Assembly (NCBI RefSeq): GCF_047948215.1
Contig: NC_134455.1
Span: 73,495,689 to 73,559,688, forward strand
Reading direction: 5' to 3'
Source: Lycorma delicatula
Taxonomy: Eukaryota; Arthropoda; Insecta; Hemiptera; Fulgoridae
Length of the DNA: 64,000 nt
Shown: positions 44,850 through 56,702 of the stretch, in pieces
Position numbering within the stretch: position 1 is the first letter of the stretch
Layout of the letters: each line of letters opens with the position of its first letter
Translations under genes and position numbers: made by a program
Notes under the pieces: model-generated
What the model was told of the DNA's origin: nothing
Database searches by the model: none
The model's input: the letters and a program-made list of their open reading frames with translations, nothing else

Positions 44850-46322
44850 GTGAAGGAGTACACCCCCACCCGCAGACAAGGGGTTTTCCGCTCCGACCAG
44901 GAAGTGGGGTCCACTAGGAGGAAGTCGACTCGCGCGCCTCGGGAGGAGGTTTCCAAGGGGAACAAGAGCGACCAGTCCATGGTTATGGATTCAGAAGCAC
45001 GGAGTACGTTGACCAGACGACGACGATCGTCAGCAGCCACGTCTGTTGGGACTAGTGAAGACAGCGAGGACGCTGACGACTATAGGGTGAATCTCCCACC
45101 ATTGTTAAGTAAACACACGAGGGAAGGGCGGTAGACGACGAAATCGGTTGAAAAGCGGTGGCTGCGGCTCTCCCCTCCCGTAGAAGGGGACGGGAAGAAG
45201 TTGTGGGTCAACAGTGAGGAATCGCTGACATCGGCAGAAGTAGCAGTGGAGATGGAAGAGGAGTGTGAGGATGAGGTTGCAGAAGCGGACTTAGAGGGGA
45301 GGATTTTATCTTTGAACTGGAAGGGTTACTGAGTTGTATTGATGACTTTGCGAATCTTGTCTCATCGAACGTGACTCCGAAGACTGAAATTAAGGATTGT
45401 TTGAGAATAATAGTTGATTATGCGTCACGTGTCAACGGGCTTCGTATTGCGTGGCAGGACTTTCCTAAACGGGAGAATAAGGGCACGCAAACCCTTGAGG
45501 TGGGTAACCAGGGTGGACGACGGTTCTCTGGTGGCGGGATGGAGGTGCAGCAGGAGGATTTAGCCAAACAGATTATGCCTGTGGGTCTGGTTGCTCTGTG
45601 AACGATCGGACATGGTGGTCTCGAACGAGTGCTTGAAGGTGGAGTATCCGAAGAGGACTTGGAGCAGTTGGTTCACCGGAGCTGGCCAAAGGATTTATTC
45701 CGCTGTACAAAGCTGCTGACTGACATCAATGGGCATAAAGTGGTTCTTCAGGCATGGGTGTTGGAATTTGAGATAAATGTTGGTCACCCTCACCACTCAC
45801 GTGTCCTGAGTTAGGTGCCTTGGGTTGAGCGCCTGATACGTGATGGTAGACTTCAAGCGGGATAGGTGCTTGTCGTAAAGCTAAGCACAGCCGATTTATC
45901 CGGTGAGTCTATGACTTTTGGGCGAATCGGTTACGTTCTAGTCATCGATTCGGCTAAAGGAGAAGATGAGGTGATCCCCAATCTTATCTTCATAAGATTG
46001 CGGATCTTCAGGGATTATCTTCTAATCCCTGAAATCGTTGCAGTTGACCGTGACGTTTGTTTCTGTGGGCGCGCTGGGCAAGTCGGTCGGTATTTATGTC
46101 GCTTAGTGGAATGGAATACACTGCCAAGAGGTGTGCTGGGAAGCTCCTGGTTCACCTCAGTGTCGGTGCGTCGACAGATGAACGGAAGACGGATGCACCA
46201 GAGAAGAGGCTACGGTCATGTTGAAGGCGGAGGGGAGGGTCCTATGCGGATCTCCTACGGCAGGTTGAGAACAGTGAGTCGCCGGGAGAGACTGGGGTCT
46301 CGGCTCGTCGGGGCCAGGGGGT
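44850..46322 (+). pseudogene. R1-like ORF1 (gag-like) of the ORF1-only element, broken
   Basis: Readable frames in order are the following. MKEYTPTRRQGVFRSDQEVG (44850-45134) is basic and Ser-rich, with an acidic SEDSEDADDYR end. Next come MTPKTEIKDCLRIIVDYASR (45371-45601) and EEDLEQLVHRSWPKDLFRCT with HKVVLQAWVLEFEI (45629-45814). The last is VVKLSTADLSGESMTFGRIG with YLLIPEIVAVDRDV (45866-46324). This layout, with a disordered N-terminus and then a globular region before any knuckles, fits ORF1 proteins of the R1 group as I remember them. No zinc knuckle was found, so the C-terminal third is lost. Stops separate the segments. Confidence 0.5.
45979..46033. repeat. Two adjacent perfect hairpins in the ORF1 region
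   Basis: Stem 1: caatcttat, loop cttc, ataagattg (45979-46000). Stem 2: ttcagggatta, loop tcttc, taatccctgaa (46007-46033). They are only 6 bp apart. Confidence 0.85.
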
Positions 46323-46803
46323 AGGACTTCTATATCTGGGTGCGGGTCGAATGAGGCGCCGCCGAAAAATGCAATCGAGATATTTCAGAGACGGTTGAGG
46401 GCGTCACCACGGCGCAGGGGAGCACCCGTCCGGAACGGGTGGGATGCTCCGACGTCTTACTTTCGATGATCGGGTGGGACTCCTTCCGGAATCGCTGGGG
46501 GAAAATTAAAACCGTAGTCCTGATGGGGGTTTCTCCCCGGAGGGAGAAACTCCCCGGGAGGATACCCCCGAATCCTTATTTGAGGCATGGCGAGAGAAGG
46601 CCGTAGTGAGGGGACCCCCTGGGATCTTCCTATTTGAGACATGGCAAAAACATATCGAGCCCCGGCTGCCTGGGTGGGGCCTTGGGAACGGCATAGTCGG
46701 GCTCAGGGTTATTGCCCATGTGAGGCAATGGCAACCCCCGGAGCTGAGTTTATGCGTGAGTGTCGGTCCGGTTCTAGGAGACGGGGAAAAAAGTGCATAC
46801 ATG

Positions 46804-48040
46804 TAGGCTTATTCTTCAACTGAATTGAAACATCGTACATTTATATGCATTGTTTCCTACAAAAAGGAGAATATTAATTTACAGTTATTCTTAATCCTTC
46901 GTAAAGCCATAATACATTTCTAAGATAATTGAATACATTTGAGATACATGTACCACCAATCATAGTTGATTTCTATCAGAGTAATTATGTTAATTATACA
47001 ACTATTTCCTATGGTGAACAGAATGAGTCACTTGTGATACTGACTTACGATAAACTTGACAAGGCTTGAAACGATATATTCCAGTCATTGAATAAAACAA
47101 TAGGAAATCACTTCTCATTTTCCTTCCTCATATATAACGTCTTTACTAAATACGCCTAATAAAACGGCTGTATGAAAGCCTTTTCAAAAGTGAACTGTGT
47201 CACATAACAGATAACTTACATCAGTTTGTTATGCATACTAGATGCATTAATTATTGATGCAGGTGCCAGTTAGGAATTCTTCTGACGCTGTTACTAGATG
47301 CAATTCTGTTCTTAGTGCCATTTGGCAATGAATTTAAGATTTGTATTCTGAATACAGGTCGATGAACTGTGTTAATCTAGCCTCTGTGCACTTGCGGAGC
47401 GAAGAATGAAGATGGTTGGATAGACCAATATTTTAGTGACGTCATATCTTAACATTATTTAACAATAGTGACTCTTCGTTGATAATATTCGGCTCACATT
47501 CTTGTCATACATAGAAACTGCACGGAGTTGGAATACAGTTGTATCTATAACTAGCTTGCACGCCTCACTACTATAAGGAAAAAATTGGTAGAAGCAAGAA
47601 AGAAGGCCAATAGTGGAGAAATTAGGGTACAGCTGGAGCGTTCCTCTACGATAGACTACTTCCCCTCCCACGGGGATAGAGATAGGTTACTTTAAAGCTA
47701 TTTTATATATTTAATTAATATTCTGTATGAATAAAATATTACGGAGCCGTAATATACAGAGGGTTAACAAAATGTGTACCGAGCTATTCATTTTAGCATT
47801 CTGTTTATTAAAATTAATAAAAAACGTTCTATGAAAAAATGGAGATTTTCCATTAGATTTTCTTCTGTTTTTTAAACCTTTATATCTGAGGATTGCATTG
47901 AGGAATAATTATAATATATGTATATATATTTACAGCAACGTTCTCCAATGAATAAATAATTATAAACACTTGCACAAATTTCGAAATAACTACCACGTCA
48001 ATTTTTCAATCTTTTATATCTCGGTAATCATTATTTTATT
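46804..48040. other. AT-rich DNA, nothing recognised
   Basis: Composition is slightly less AT-rich than average, with no recognised gene. The 70-codon minus frame at 47459-47671 has no family resemblance. Confidence 0.4.
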
Positions 48041-48650
48041 GATTTCAAAAAAGAAGTTTATGTATTCGACCCCTATATTTTTTTTATGTTTGTTCACACA
48101 TAATTTTTTTCCTATTAACCGATTCAAATAAATCTTGTTGCAATCGACGCAGCTGCTTTTCGCGGTGGTACCATGATGTAGAAAATATTTCGTAGACACA
48201 AAAAGTCGGTCTGAAAATTGACAAAAAGAAATGTTTTCGCCGTCCGGCGGATAGGTAGGGAGATCCCAACCCCCGTATGGGAAGACACCCACCTCGTGAC
48301 AATTCCGGTTGTCACACTTGCCCCCCGTTCTAGCTCTGATAGGCTTAAAGGGAGGTCGTCCGTCTTTTGACCCTCTCACTTTTTACATCTCACAGTAATA
48401 CACCAGGCCTCAGTTGGGATGCCACCGATGAAAATGCCTCGTTAGACATTTACATCAGTGATTTTTTAACTCGGCCTTCACCTTCGCTGTAGGCCTCTTC
48501 TACCTACTTCGTTTCCCTCTGAACTAGCTGAGTTCGCGGAAGCACAAACCCCGCGCCTGGTTCTACTTTAAGTATGCTAATAGTGACTGTAAATGTCTCA
48601 TAACATACGTGTCTAATTGGGGTAGGTAGGAACAGCGAGAATCCTGATAT
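48041..48650. repeat. Dispersed repeat R4, copy A, with extra internal segment
   Basis: The outer parts match 51385-51615: atgtttgttcacacataa, cgacgcagctgcttttcgc, tagacacaaaaag-tcggtc, ctgaaaattga, ggtaggtaggaacag and gaat-ctgatat. Relative to copy B there is an additional GC-richer segment of about 371 bp (48260-48630) that begins and ends at taggtagg. Confidence 0.75.
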
Positions 48651-51384
48651 GTATGCATCACTTTAGACGATGTTATATGTTCTTTTGTAGGAGAGGTAAT
48701 TTTAATTTCTGCACCAGAGCACCATTAATAAAATCATAAAAATCAAGATATCTCGTTTTAAACCTTTCAGAGCCAATGTACATTATGTTATGACGTCGAC
48801 GGGACCCCGTTTTCAACAGCGTTGCGGTAGATTTTAGAACGGACGATTTGTGACCTAATGCTTGGGTCAGTAACATTGCATCCCAACATAACCTAAAAAA
48901 AAAAACACATTTTTAATCATAACTTCAATGCCAGTGAACTAATTTTTATTTTATTTGTACCAAATTACTTATCATTCAAAGGGCCTTCCAATGATTTGTC
49001 ACAAGCTACATCGTTTCATTTAAAACGATAAGTCTTCAACACTTGAAAATTTAGAAAACATTTAAGGGCGAAATTTTGTGTTGGTAATTTTAAAAATAGT
49101 TTTCACAGTTTTAATCCATAGATTATGATTATTTTAAACGGGTTAAAAAGTAATATCACGTAATTTTGTAATTATTTTTTGTTGGACTGAAATTTAAAAA
49201 ACGTACTACCTCATATGGCTTTTCGCACCTACCGAGCGAAGGGGTGGCGGATTTTAATTTTCTTTTCACTTAAATTCATTATTTTTTTGTCAATTAATGT
49301 AATTAAATGTTACCATTGCCATTTAAGAGTTTTGAGTTAGGGTATGTGTAATGAAGAGAGTAGGTTCCACCGCTTTGAAAATAATTTAAAAAGGTTCCCC
49401 CCGAGTATAGTATACATGCCTGCAAACAGAAGTACGATGTGACTGATAGCTGTTAAATAAAACATGTGTTAACTTTTCAAATGAATAACCGGTATAAAAA
49501 AACTTGTTTTAAATTAAAATGCTGGTATATTTGTGAAAGGATATTTAATGACATATAGATATAATTTCTTTTATTTGTTTTTTAATACAAAGTTTTTGTG
49601 TTAACCACTGTTTTCTTCTTTTTTTTTGTTTCAGGTATGGCATTTAAATATATGTTGATTTAAATTTAATACTACTTAAATTTCATGTAAGTATTATGCA
49701 TAATCATTACGTATACAAAAAAAATATGACAATAAAAACTGATTAATCAGTTTTTTCTATACTTTTATTCTGCAAATGTTTCAATGGTAAAGAGATTGAT
49801 TTTTAGGAGAGCTTAATTTAATATAAAAAATTGTTTTTTCATTCATGAATATTTCCAACGTTTAAAGATAACGAAATTCATCAAGAACTAACATCTTTGC
49901 ATATTAAAATCTTGGAAATAATTCTCTCTGTTTACATCATACACATTTTTAGCTCTATAGAATTATTGCAAATCAGAAGTAAAATTATTAAGTATAAATC
50001 GATATAATTATGGTATTTTGATACAAAACTGAATCCGATAGGTTAAAATTTAATTTATTTAAATATTTTCGTTTTTCGTTATTAATTAAATTTATTATTT
50101 GAGGCACATAAAGTTGAAATATCTAAATTTAATCAGTCTTGTTGCTTTTTAATGAAAAAATTGTGTATTGTAATTAATAAAGGTTTTGCGTCATCATATA
50201 AATGGCCCGTCTGTGCCTTATAGGTTTAAAAATGTATTTGAGTATTTTTAGTTTTTGAACTTAGATTTTTGAGGTACAATCAGTATAACTGTTTCAAAAT
50301 TATTATTATTATTATAGTATAATATTCTTTATTTAGAAACAAATTAATGAATCACCCCGAGCCACTATGTAGTCGTTTGTCCTACCCTTATTTGCTGGAA
50401 AATCTTATAAGACGAGTAAACTGATGATGGAATAGTTTATAGACTGTTAAAGTCTTAGATCACCAAGTCAGTATGTTTTAGATCTTCTGAGGAAATTACA
50501 ATAGCAACTAAATATAACACAGTATTTGTTATATTAGCTTATTAAATAATAAAAAAAAATGATGTATATCGATTATATACACCGGATTCATGTTTCTACG
50601 TAGCTGGATAATATATCATAAGTGTGTTTACCACAAATATTTAGAAGATATTATAAGTATATAGAAAATTCGTAGTTTAATGTATTTTTTAATACAAATC
50701 AATAAATATTTTATGTTTTATTTGAATAGTTATTTTTTGTGACATTAAGATGAATTTTTAATTTCTTTTTTTGAAGTAAACTATAAATGCAAAATTAAAA
50801 CATTCATTTTTAGAAAAGATACATACATCGTTCTATTTAGATTTAAAGTAAACGTTAAAGATTTCTCAGCAACAAAACAAAAAACAAAGGTTTTGTTTCT
50901 TTGATAGTCCAACCGTTATACGTTTTTGTGTGTGTATGTACTAAATTTATTCACTTACAAAACGTACAGAATCTTTTACCAGACCATAATTTTATAGGTA
51001 ATTAATCAGCTTCTTCATCAAAGAGAAACAGGTAAAACGATCATACATAGTGTGCTACCTGTGGGTACTGCAGTGGCACCTGTAACAAAGTTTACGTAGT
51101 CATGTAATTAGTCCTCAAAAGATCTTCCACAAAAACAAGCCAATGAATTATTACAGAAACATTTTATATTTCTGAAATATTTTTTCCAGATTTCGTCATG
51201 ATAAAATATAATATGTAAATATTTTTTGTAAATTTTTTTAGGAAAAATTAATTAGTAAATTAACTTTTACCGATGTAACTAACTTCAACAGATAATATTT
51301 TTATTTAACTGTAATGTAACAAACCAAATTTTTTTTCAGTTTTAAAATATGGCACAATTTGGGCAGTCACTTTTTAACATATTT
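48651..51384. other. AT-rich DNA, nothing recognised
   Basis: In 2.7 kb I see no gene, SINE or LINE. The 67-codon minus frame at 48673-48876 is not recognised. Confidence 0.4.
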
Positions 51385-51615
51385 AAAAAAAAAACGTTTA
51401 AGTATTTGATCCGTTTATTTTTTATTATGTTTGTTCGCACATAAAGTTTTTCCTAGTAATAGGATTGAAATAAATCTTTAATCAACGCAGCTGCTTTTCG
51501 CAGTGGTGTCATGATGTTTAAAAAATTTTTTAGACACAAAAAATCGGTCTGAAAATTGAAGAAAAAACTTTTTGTCGCCGACGGGTAGGTAGGAACAGTG
51601 GGAATTCTGATATCC
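51385..51615. repeat. Dispersed repeat R4, copy B
   Basis: It is the shorter partner of 48041-48650, contiguous across the site (gacgggtaggtaggaacagt) where copy A carries the extra segment. Confidence 0.75.
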
Positions 51616-51952
51616 GAATTATATATTTTGAATTTTAAAATTCCAAATTTTAAAATAAATGTTTCTATTTAATAAAAGTTTTTATTTAAAAATAAAAGTA
51701 AAATTTGAAAATGAGGTTTTCGTTGCTATAGATATTTGGATCAAGGGTAATATGGGTAGATAATATAAAATTTGTTGTTTTGTGTCATTGGATAAGAATG
51801 GAATGACAGTATAAAGGAAGAAAATATCGCAATTTCCAATTACAAAGACATTAATATAAGTTCTCATTAAGGGAATGATTTTATTTTATAAAAAACTAAT
51901 TACATTTGTTAATTTTTATTAATTGTATTGAAAGAAATCATATAAAAGTAGA
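51616..51952. other. AT-rich DNA, nothing recognised
   Basis: Nothing is seen beyond low-complexity A/T sequence. Confidence 0.4.
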
Positions 51953-52165
51953 TGCTGGTTAGGGCTCGATTCGCTCGCCTTTCAGCTTTAGGCTGCACTC
52001 CCGCTGTGTTAGTTATTCTCATGGTTTTGATATTAATACTGGTAAATAACAATTAGAGTCTGAAAATCACTCTTTCCTCCAATGTTTTCTTCGTTCTTGA
52101 CGTAGAACCTCTGATGCGCCGGACACAACTACGATAAACTTTGGCATTTATATATTAGATAATAA
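51953..52165 (-). mobile_element. Helitron-like fragment (tentative)
   Basis: The minus strand starts with tctaatatataaatgccaaa, the TC plus AT-rich start seen in non-autonomous Helitron-like elements and similar in style to 32431. It ends near 51953 in a GC-richer block (gctcgattcgctcgcc in plus). Confidence 0.35.
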
Positions 52166-54239
52166 ATTATAAAACAAACATAAAAATTACTCATTAACTT
52201 GTTTTTAATTATTTTTAATGATATTGATAATATTCTAAATAATAATACCTCAAAAATGGTAAAAGACTCTCACGGAATAAAAATTCCTGTTATATTTTAA
52301 ATTGCATGCATTTGTGCTGCTGTGGTCTTTAACGATTCCTTTTTTGTACTGGTAACAAAGCATGTTCTTTATTCTCAAGTTTCAAAAACTGTAGACTTTA
52401 TTCTCGAATTTTTTGGTGTTTAATATTTTTCACGTATTACGGGAGCCGACAGAATGTATATATTTTGATGAACTCCCTTTCTATTTGATCTTATAACAAA
52501 TAAAACTATCTATCATATGTAAAAATATGATTTGAAATGTAAAGCAAACATGTACTATCAACATATCTCTGAGATGTAGAAAAAGTTATGTTTGACTTTA
52601 ACAGTAACGGTTCAAAGGTGTAGAAGGTTAGAAAATATATTTAACTTGCCCATCATAAATGCAACGAATGACAGTTAAAACGTGATAAATTATTTCAATC
52701 TATTCGCAAACGATAGTAATCGTTTTGCGACAATTCCGTACATGTTGATATTTGTGAAAATTCTGCAAACGCCAGATTTGGGAAAAGACAAATATGAAAG
52801 AGGTTTGATCTTGCTGAATCATTCAGGGAGTAAAATAAAATATAATATTGGAATAAATAAATCTAACATTTAAAAACTAATATAAAAAATAGTGCATAGA
52901 TAGAGACAAGAAAATACATCCTGTAAATATTTTTTAAGAAAGATTCATGTGGTCTACCAGACAATTAAGCTTTGTGGGACGTTACTGTGAGCAACTGTCA
53001 AAATCAGATAATTACAATTGCCTTTATATACATATAACATAATTATTTGCTTATTTACATAGGATGCACTGCACTGCTTGTATATATACATATGTATATC
53101 ACGTAGTTATTATTCTACGTATTTGAATGATAAAGCAAGGTCAAACCTCTCTCGTATCTGAGTATACTGAAACCTAATATATGCCGGAATTATTACATCA
53201 ACATTACTGTACACAATTGTTTACTGTTGAGTAATTGAAGGAGAGGGAAATACCCATCCAATATCGACTTGATTGGCAAAAATTAAATTTTCCTTTAGTT
53301 AGGTAACACGCTGTCTGATTTTCATCGGGCCAGAAACATGACAGGGGAACCTGATCTGTTGCTGAGCATCAGTTTTTCATTAGTTTTCATCAGATCTGCT
53401 TTTTACTTATGCTGCTTGTCAGGTACTTATGCTGAGGTACTTGTCAAAATTTGACAAGTACCTCAGGGTACACCCAATAATTCAAAATCGAGACGATTAT
53501 GAGGCCTACAATTCTATTTTTGAGGATCCCAAAAGGAATGAATATATCAAAATATGTCAAAGTCTTCTTTCGATTTAGAGGAAAATATTTCAGTTTTGTC
53601 TTTCTCTTTGGCTGTCTTTTTACTCTGTCCTTGTAATTATCAGTGGATTTATTCTAACGTCAGGTTGTCACTCAATCAAAGCGATTAACTATTCAGTGTC
53701 AACATTCACTTCTTTTTACTACGTATGTATTTTCAACCAAAATACCAGTACGCAAGGTGTACTCTGAACAGTAGATAGAATGCAGAAATTCTAACCTATG
53801 AGCAGTCGAATAGGGAAAATGCGATAGAATATTGACGCACATCGGTACCAAAGCTCGATCACATTTTCTCTCTAGTATCAGGGAATTTCATGGCCCATTC
53901 CAATCATTCGGCTGCAATTAGAATATAAACCCAAACCTGAAGGTACGATACAGTAATCTTCGACTATTTATCGGATTTCCTCCGTCAGATATTGGTCTAG
54001 ATGGAAACTTGACAATTTGTTAGCAGCGTTACGCCTCTAAGATTCATTGTTACCAATTATTCGCAAGTAACTATAATATAGACAGCATTATTATTTGTCG
54101 TTCTCATGTTCTATTATTGTAGGGTTTTTTTTGGACAAATCATTTCTATTGTTACAAGGTACCTTTAATTTTTATTAATTTTTTTTATGCGAAAAAGGCC
54201 TATTTAAGAACACACAAATACCACTAGTTTCTTTTCTCT
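52166..54239. other. AT-rich DNA with one strong palindrome
   Basis: No gene is supported; the 63-codon frame at 52682-52873 is unrecognised. At 53432-53466 the arms ctgaggtacttgtcaaa and tttgacaagtacctcag pair perfectly over 17 bp around a single A. A partial direct repeat of acttatgctg lies just before it. Confidence 0.5.
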
Positions 54240-54930
54240 TCTTACATGCATTTCTCATTTTTTCGGCATGGGTGCGGTTTTCCTCATATGCTAATTTTTT
54301 TTCCTGCCAAGGAAGTATTATTATATTCTTCGGAAGTTATCTCTAAAGCAACAGTCGTATTCTTTCAAGCCTGTTCCTTGAAGGTCCTCCTCCCTCTTTT
54401 TCAAGTAATCTTATTTTCTTTACATGTTCCACAGGTTAAAGATTTGTTTACTTAATATGTATGTGTCCATTCTGATCATATAGCCAACGAAATTCTACCT
54501 TTGTTCCTTATCGCTCTTTCTAGGTCTTCTTCATTTCGGTAGATCTTGTTACATTTCAGTCTGCATCCTACCTCTATTACTTTGGACCTATCATTTTTCT
54601 TAGAAGGTTCTTTCGATTTTGATCAGTTTTTTGAGGTCGGCTTAGGTGTAATGTCTCAGTTCCCTTTTAGATTACTGGTTGTATAATGTCTTAATTTCGC
54701 GATTTTGGAGATATTCTTCTTATTGTAGATGTCTTGGTGATAAATCTAACCTTCTCCAGTTTTAATATTCTATCTTTAATTGAAACTTTGTTCTGCTTGT
54801 AATTGCTCCGAGGTTCTTAAAATGATTTGCGACAATCATCTTTCTGTATGTAGTCCCTATCTTTTGTATGAATGATTTGATGTTCGTCATGATTTCCGTC
54901 TTAATAAAAAATACCTGTAGGCCTACCTTT
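54240..54930 (-). pseudogene. LINE reverse-transcriptase C-terminal remnant
   Basis: Minus-strand frames, shifted several times, read FITKTSTIRRISPKSRN, then ADLKKLIKIERTF, KNLLRKMIGPK, NFVGYMIRMDTYILSKQIFN and LKEYDCCFRDNFR. The order 'LxKIERxxLRKxxGPK' followed by 'GHxxRM'-like residues and a 'KQIFN' block is the region downstream of the reverse-transcriptase palm in several arthropod non-LTR elements. The clade cannot be fixed; it is not of the R1 or I type seen elsewhere here. There is no intact frame. A short duplication of acctgtaggc (about 54911 and 54938) lies at the 5' edge. Confidence 0.5.
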
Positions 54931-55916
54931 TAGACTACCTGTAGGCATCTTTTATTTTCTTAATTACATTTAAAATTATATAAAAAGTAGAAACATATAC
55001 TTACAAATTTAAATAAAAATTAGTTAAGATTTAGCATTTGCTTTACTGTAATTTGTATGGTTTCCCATATGATTTTATTCTAAATTAAGCATCTTAAGAA
55101 AAAAGAAATTCTATCAAATTATAATTATATAATGTACCTTAATTTCTAGAATTGTATAGCCTTCGTAATTAAGATTTAAATTTCAGCGGAAGAAATAAAA
55201 AACAATCATGGGAATAATTTTACAACCGGAGACAAAGAATTCAGCAGCAAATATCAGAGTAAAGTTTCATGCACAAAATTAGTGCGTTAAACATGAGGGT
55301 CGGTTCACGTGTACTTGTACGAAATACAAGGGTAGTTTTTATAAAGGTCCATAGAGATTGTGTGGAAAGGGGTGGGAGTTACTACCTACCTACCCTTTGT
55401 AATTTGTGTTGCGTGAGCTATCTCGGGTTATTGTTTCCATGGAGCACGCACTTTTAACAATGCGGTGACATTGCATTGGTGTGCTTACAGATCTAGTCCG
55501 CATTACGTTTTACATTGTATAACCGTTGTAAAAGGAAAAATAACATTCATATATTCTTGGATTAATATTTAATTCATGTAATACTTTTTTATAAATACAA
55601 TTTATTATTTTTGTGAATAAATCGTAATAATTACATCATGTTTTATTAATTAGGAAAATAACACGTTTCAACAAACTTAAAAACAACATTTAATAAACGA
55701 AAAACCTTCTACTCCGTTTATTTATTTATTAATTGTCTTTTAATTAAAGATAATTCTTCCTCGTTATTTTTAAATATAATTTTCAGGTATGGAAGCTTAT
55801 TTCGTATGTAATAGCATTTATTTAAATCACTATATTATTATTTGAGTCTACCAAGGCTGGTGTTACATTGGAGATCTGTGATAACTAGCTGGCTGGGTAA
55901 CGTAGGCTTCTAATCA
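54931..55916. other. AT-rich DNA, nothing recognised
   Basis: A less AT-rich patch at 55290-55500 contains no recognisable coding pattern. It may be an old mobile-element fragment. Confidence 0.35.
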
Positions 55917-56229
55917 GACCCAACGGGTTGGTCTAGTGGTTAACGCGTCTTCCCAAATCAGCTGATTTGGAAGTCGAGAGTTACAGCGTTCAAGTCGTAG
56001 TAAAACTAGTTATTTTTACACGGATTTGAATAGTAGATCGTGGATACCGGTGTTCTTTGGTGGTTGGGTTTCAATTAACCACACATCTCAGGAATAGTCG
56101 AACTGAGAATTTACAAGACTACACTTCATTTACACTCATACATATCATCCTCATTCATCCTTCTAAGAATTATCTAAACGATAGTTACCGGAGGCTAAAC
56201 AGGAAAAAGAAAGAAAGGCTTCTAATCAG
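55905..56229 (+). mobile_element. SINE-A, complete, with 13-bp target-site duplication
   Basis: The SINE (55918-56216) is flanked by exact ggcttctaatcag at 55905-55917 and 56217-56229. The head has the A box ttggtctagtggttaacg, then aaatcagctgatttggaagt and a B box gcgttcaagtcgtag. The body includes tttttacacggatttgaat, gatcgtggataccggtgttc, tttggtggttgggtttcaat, taaccacacatctcaggaat and acactcatacatatcatcct. The tail is ggctaaacaggaaaaagaaa. It serves here as the reference copy for the other SINE-A copies and is the least degraded. Confidence 0.95.
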
Positions 56230-56702
56230 TTTGTATAGAGTTCGATTCCCAAGACAGATGATATTTTATCATTTAATTTGACTTCATTGCGCATAAAATT
56301 AAACTATTATCATGAATACCATTTTCTGTTCTTGCACTAATAAATAAATAAATAATTACCAGCGTATTTAAAATAGTACCTCTTACTTTATTCTTTTATA
56401 TTGTCGCGTGTTCGTGGCTCGACCAGGATATTGAGAGATTGAAAATTGAGAATGTTTATATAATTATAATTGTTACTTTAAGAAGATAAAAAAAAAAAAA
56501 TCAATAATAAAACTATTTGTTTTATTATTATCTATTTGTTTTATTTGTTTATTTATCTATTCTAATAAAATAAACCACTATAATCAGAATAATTATAATA
56601 AGAGACAATTAAAAACACATCTCACAATAATAATTAGAATAATGACAACAATAAATATTATGGCAAATAATAATAATATTAGATGTCAATAATTATAAAC
56701 AG
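56230..56702. other. AT-rich DNA next to the LTR-like element
   Basis: It is rich in TTATTTG/AATAAT. At 56413-56431 the minus strand reads tggtcgagccacgaacacg. It starts with TGG as a tRNA primer-binding site would, but it lies about 270 bp from the LTR end, so the link is weak. Confidence 0.3.

Larger units (their letters stand above)
44404..46792 (+). mobile_element. R1-like LINE with ORF1 only (2.39 kb), flanked by 11-bp target duplication
   Basis: The GC-rich block stands out between AT-rich flanks and is bounded by gtgcatacatg on both sides. It has a 5' leader (44404-44849), a degraded ORF1-like region (44850-46322) and a GC-rich 3' region that ends in ggggaaaaaa, a short A tail. No endonuclease or reverse transcriptase is present. 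It is therefore an internally deleted or non-autonomous element that was moved by a relative's machinery, or one shortened after insertion. Confidence 0.7.

Noticed and set aside
46457..46823. Several overlapping frames on both strands (up to 98 codons)
   Set aside because: They are by-products of the GC-rich 3' region of the ORF1-only element; no frame has a recognisable domain.
48014..48379. 121-codon minus-strand frame with several Cys and Gly
   Set aside because: It crosses the boundary between repeat R4 and its extra block; three overlapping minus frames are equally open, and copy B of the repeat does not preserve any of them.
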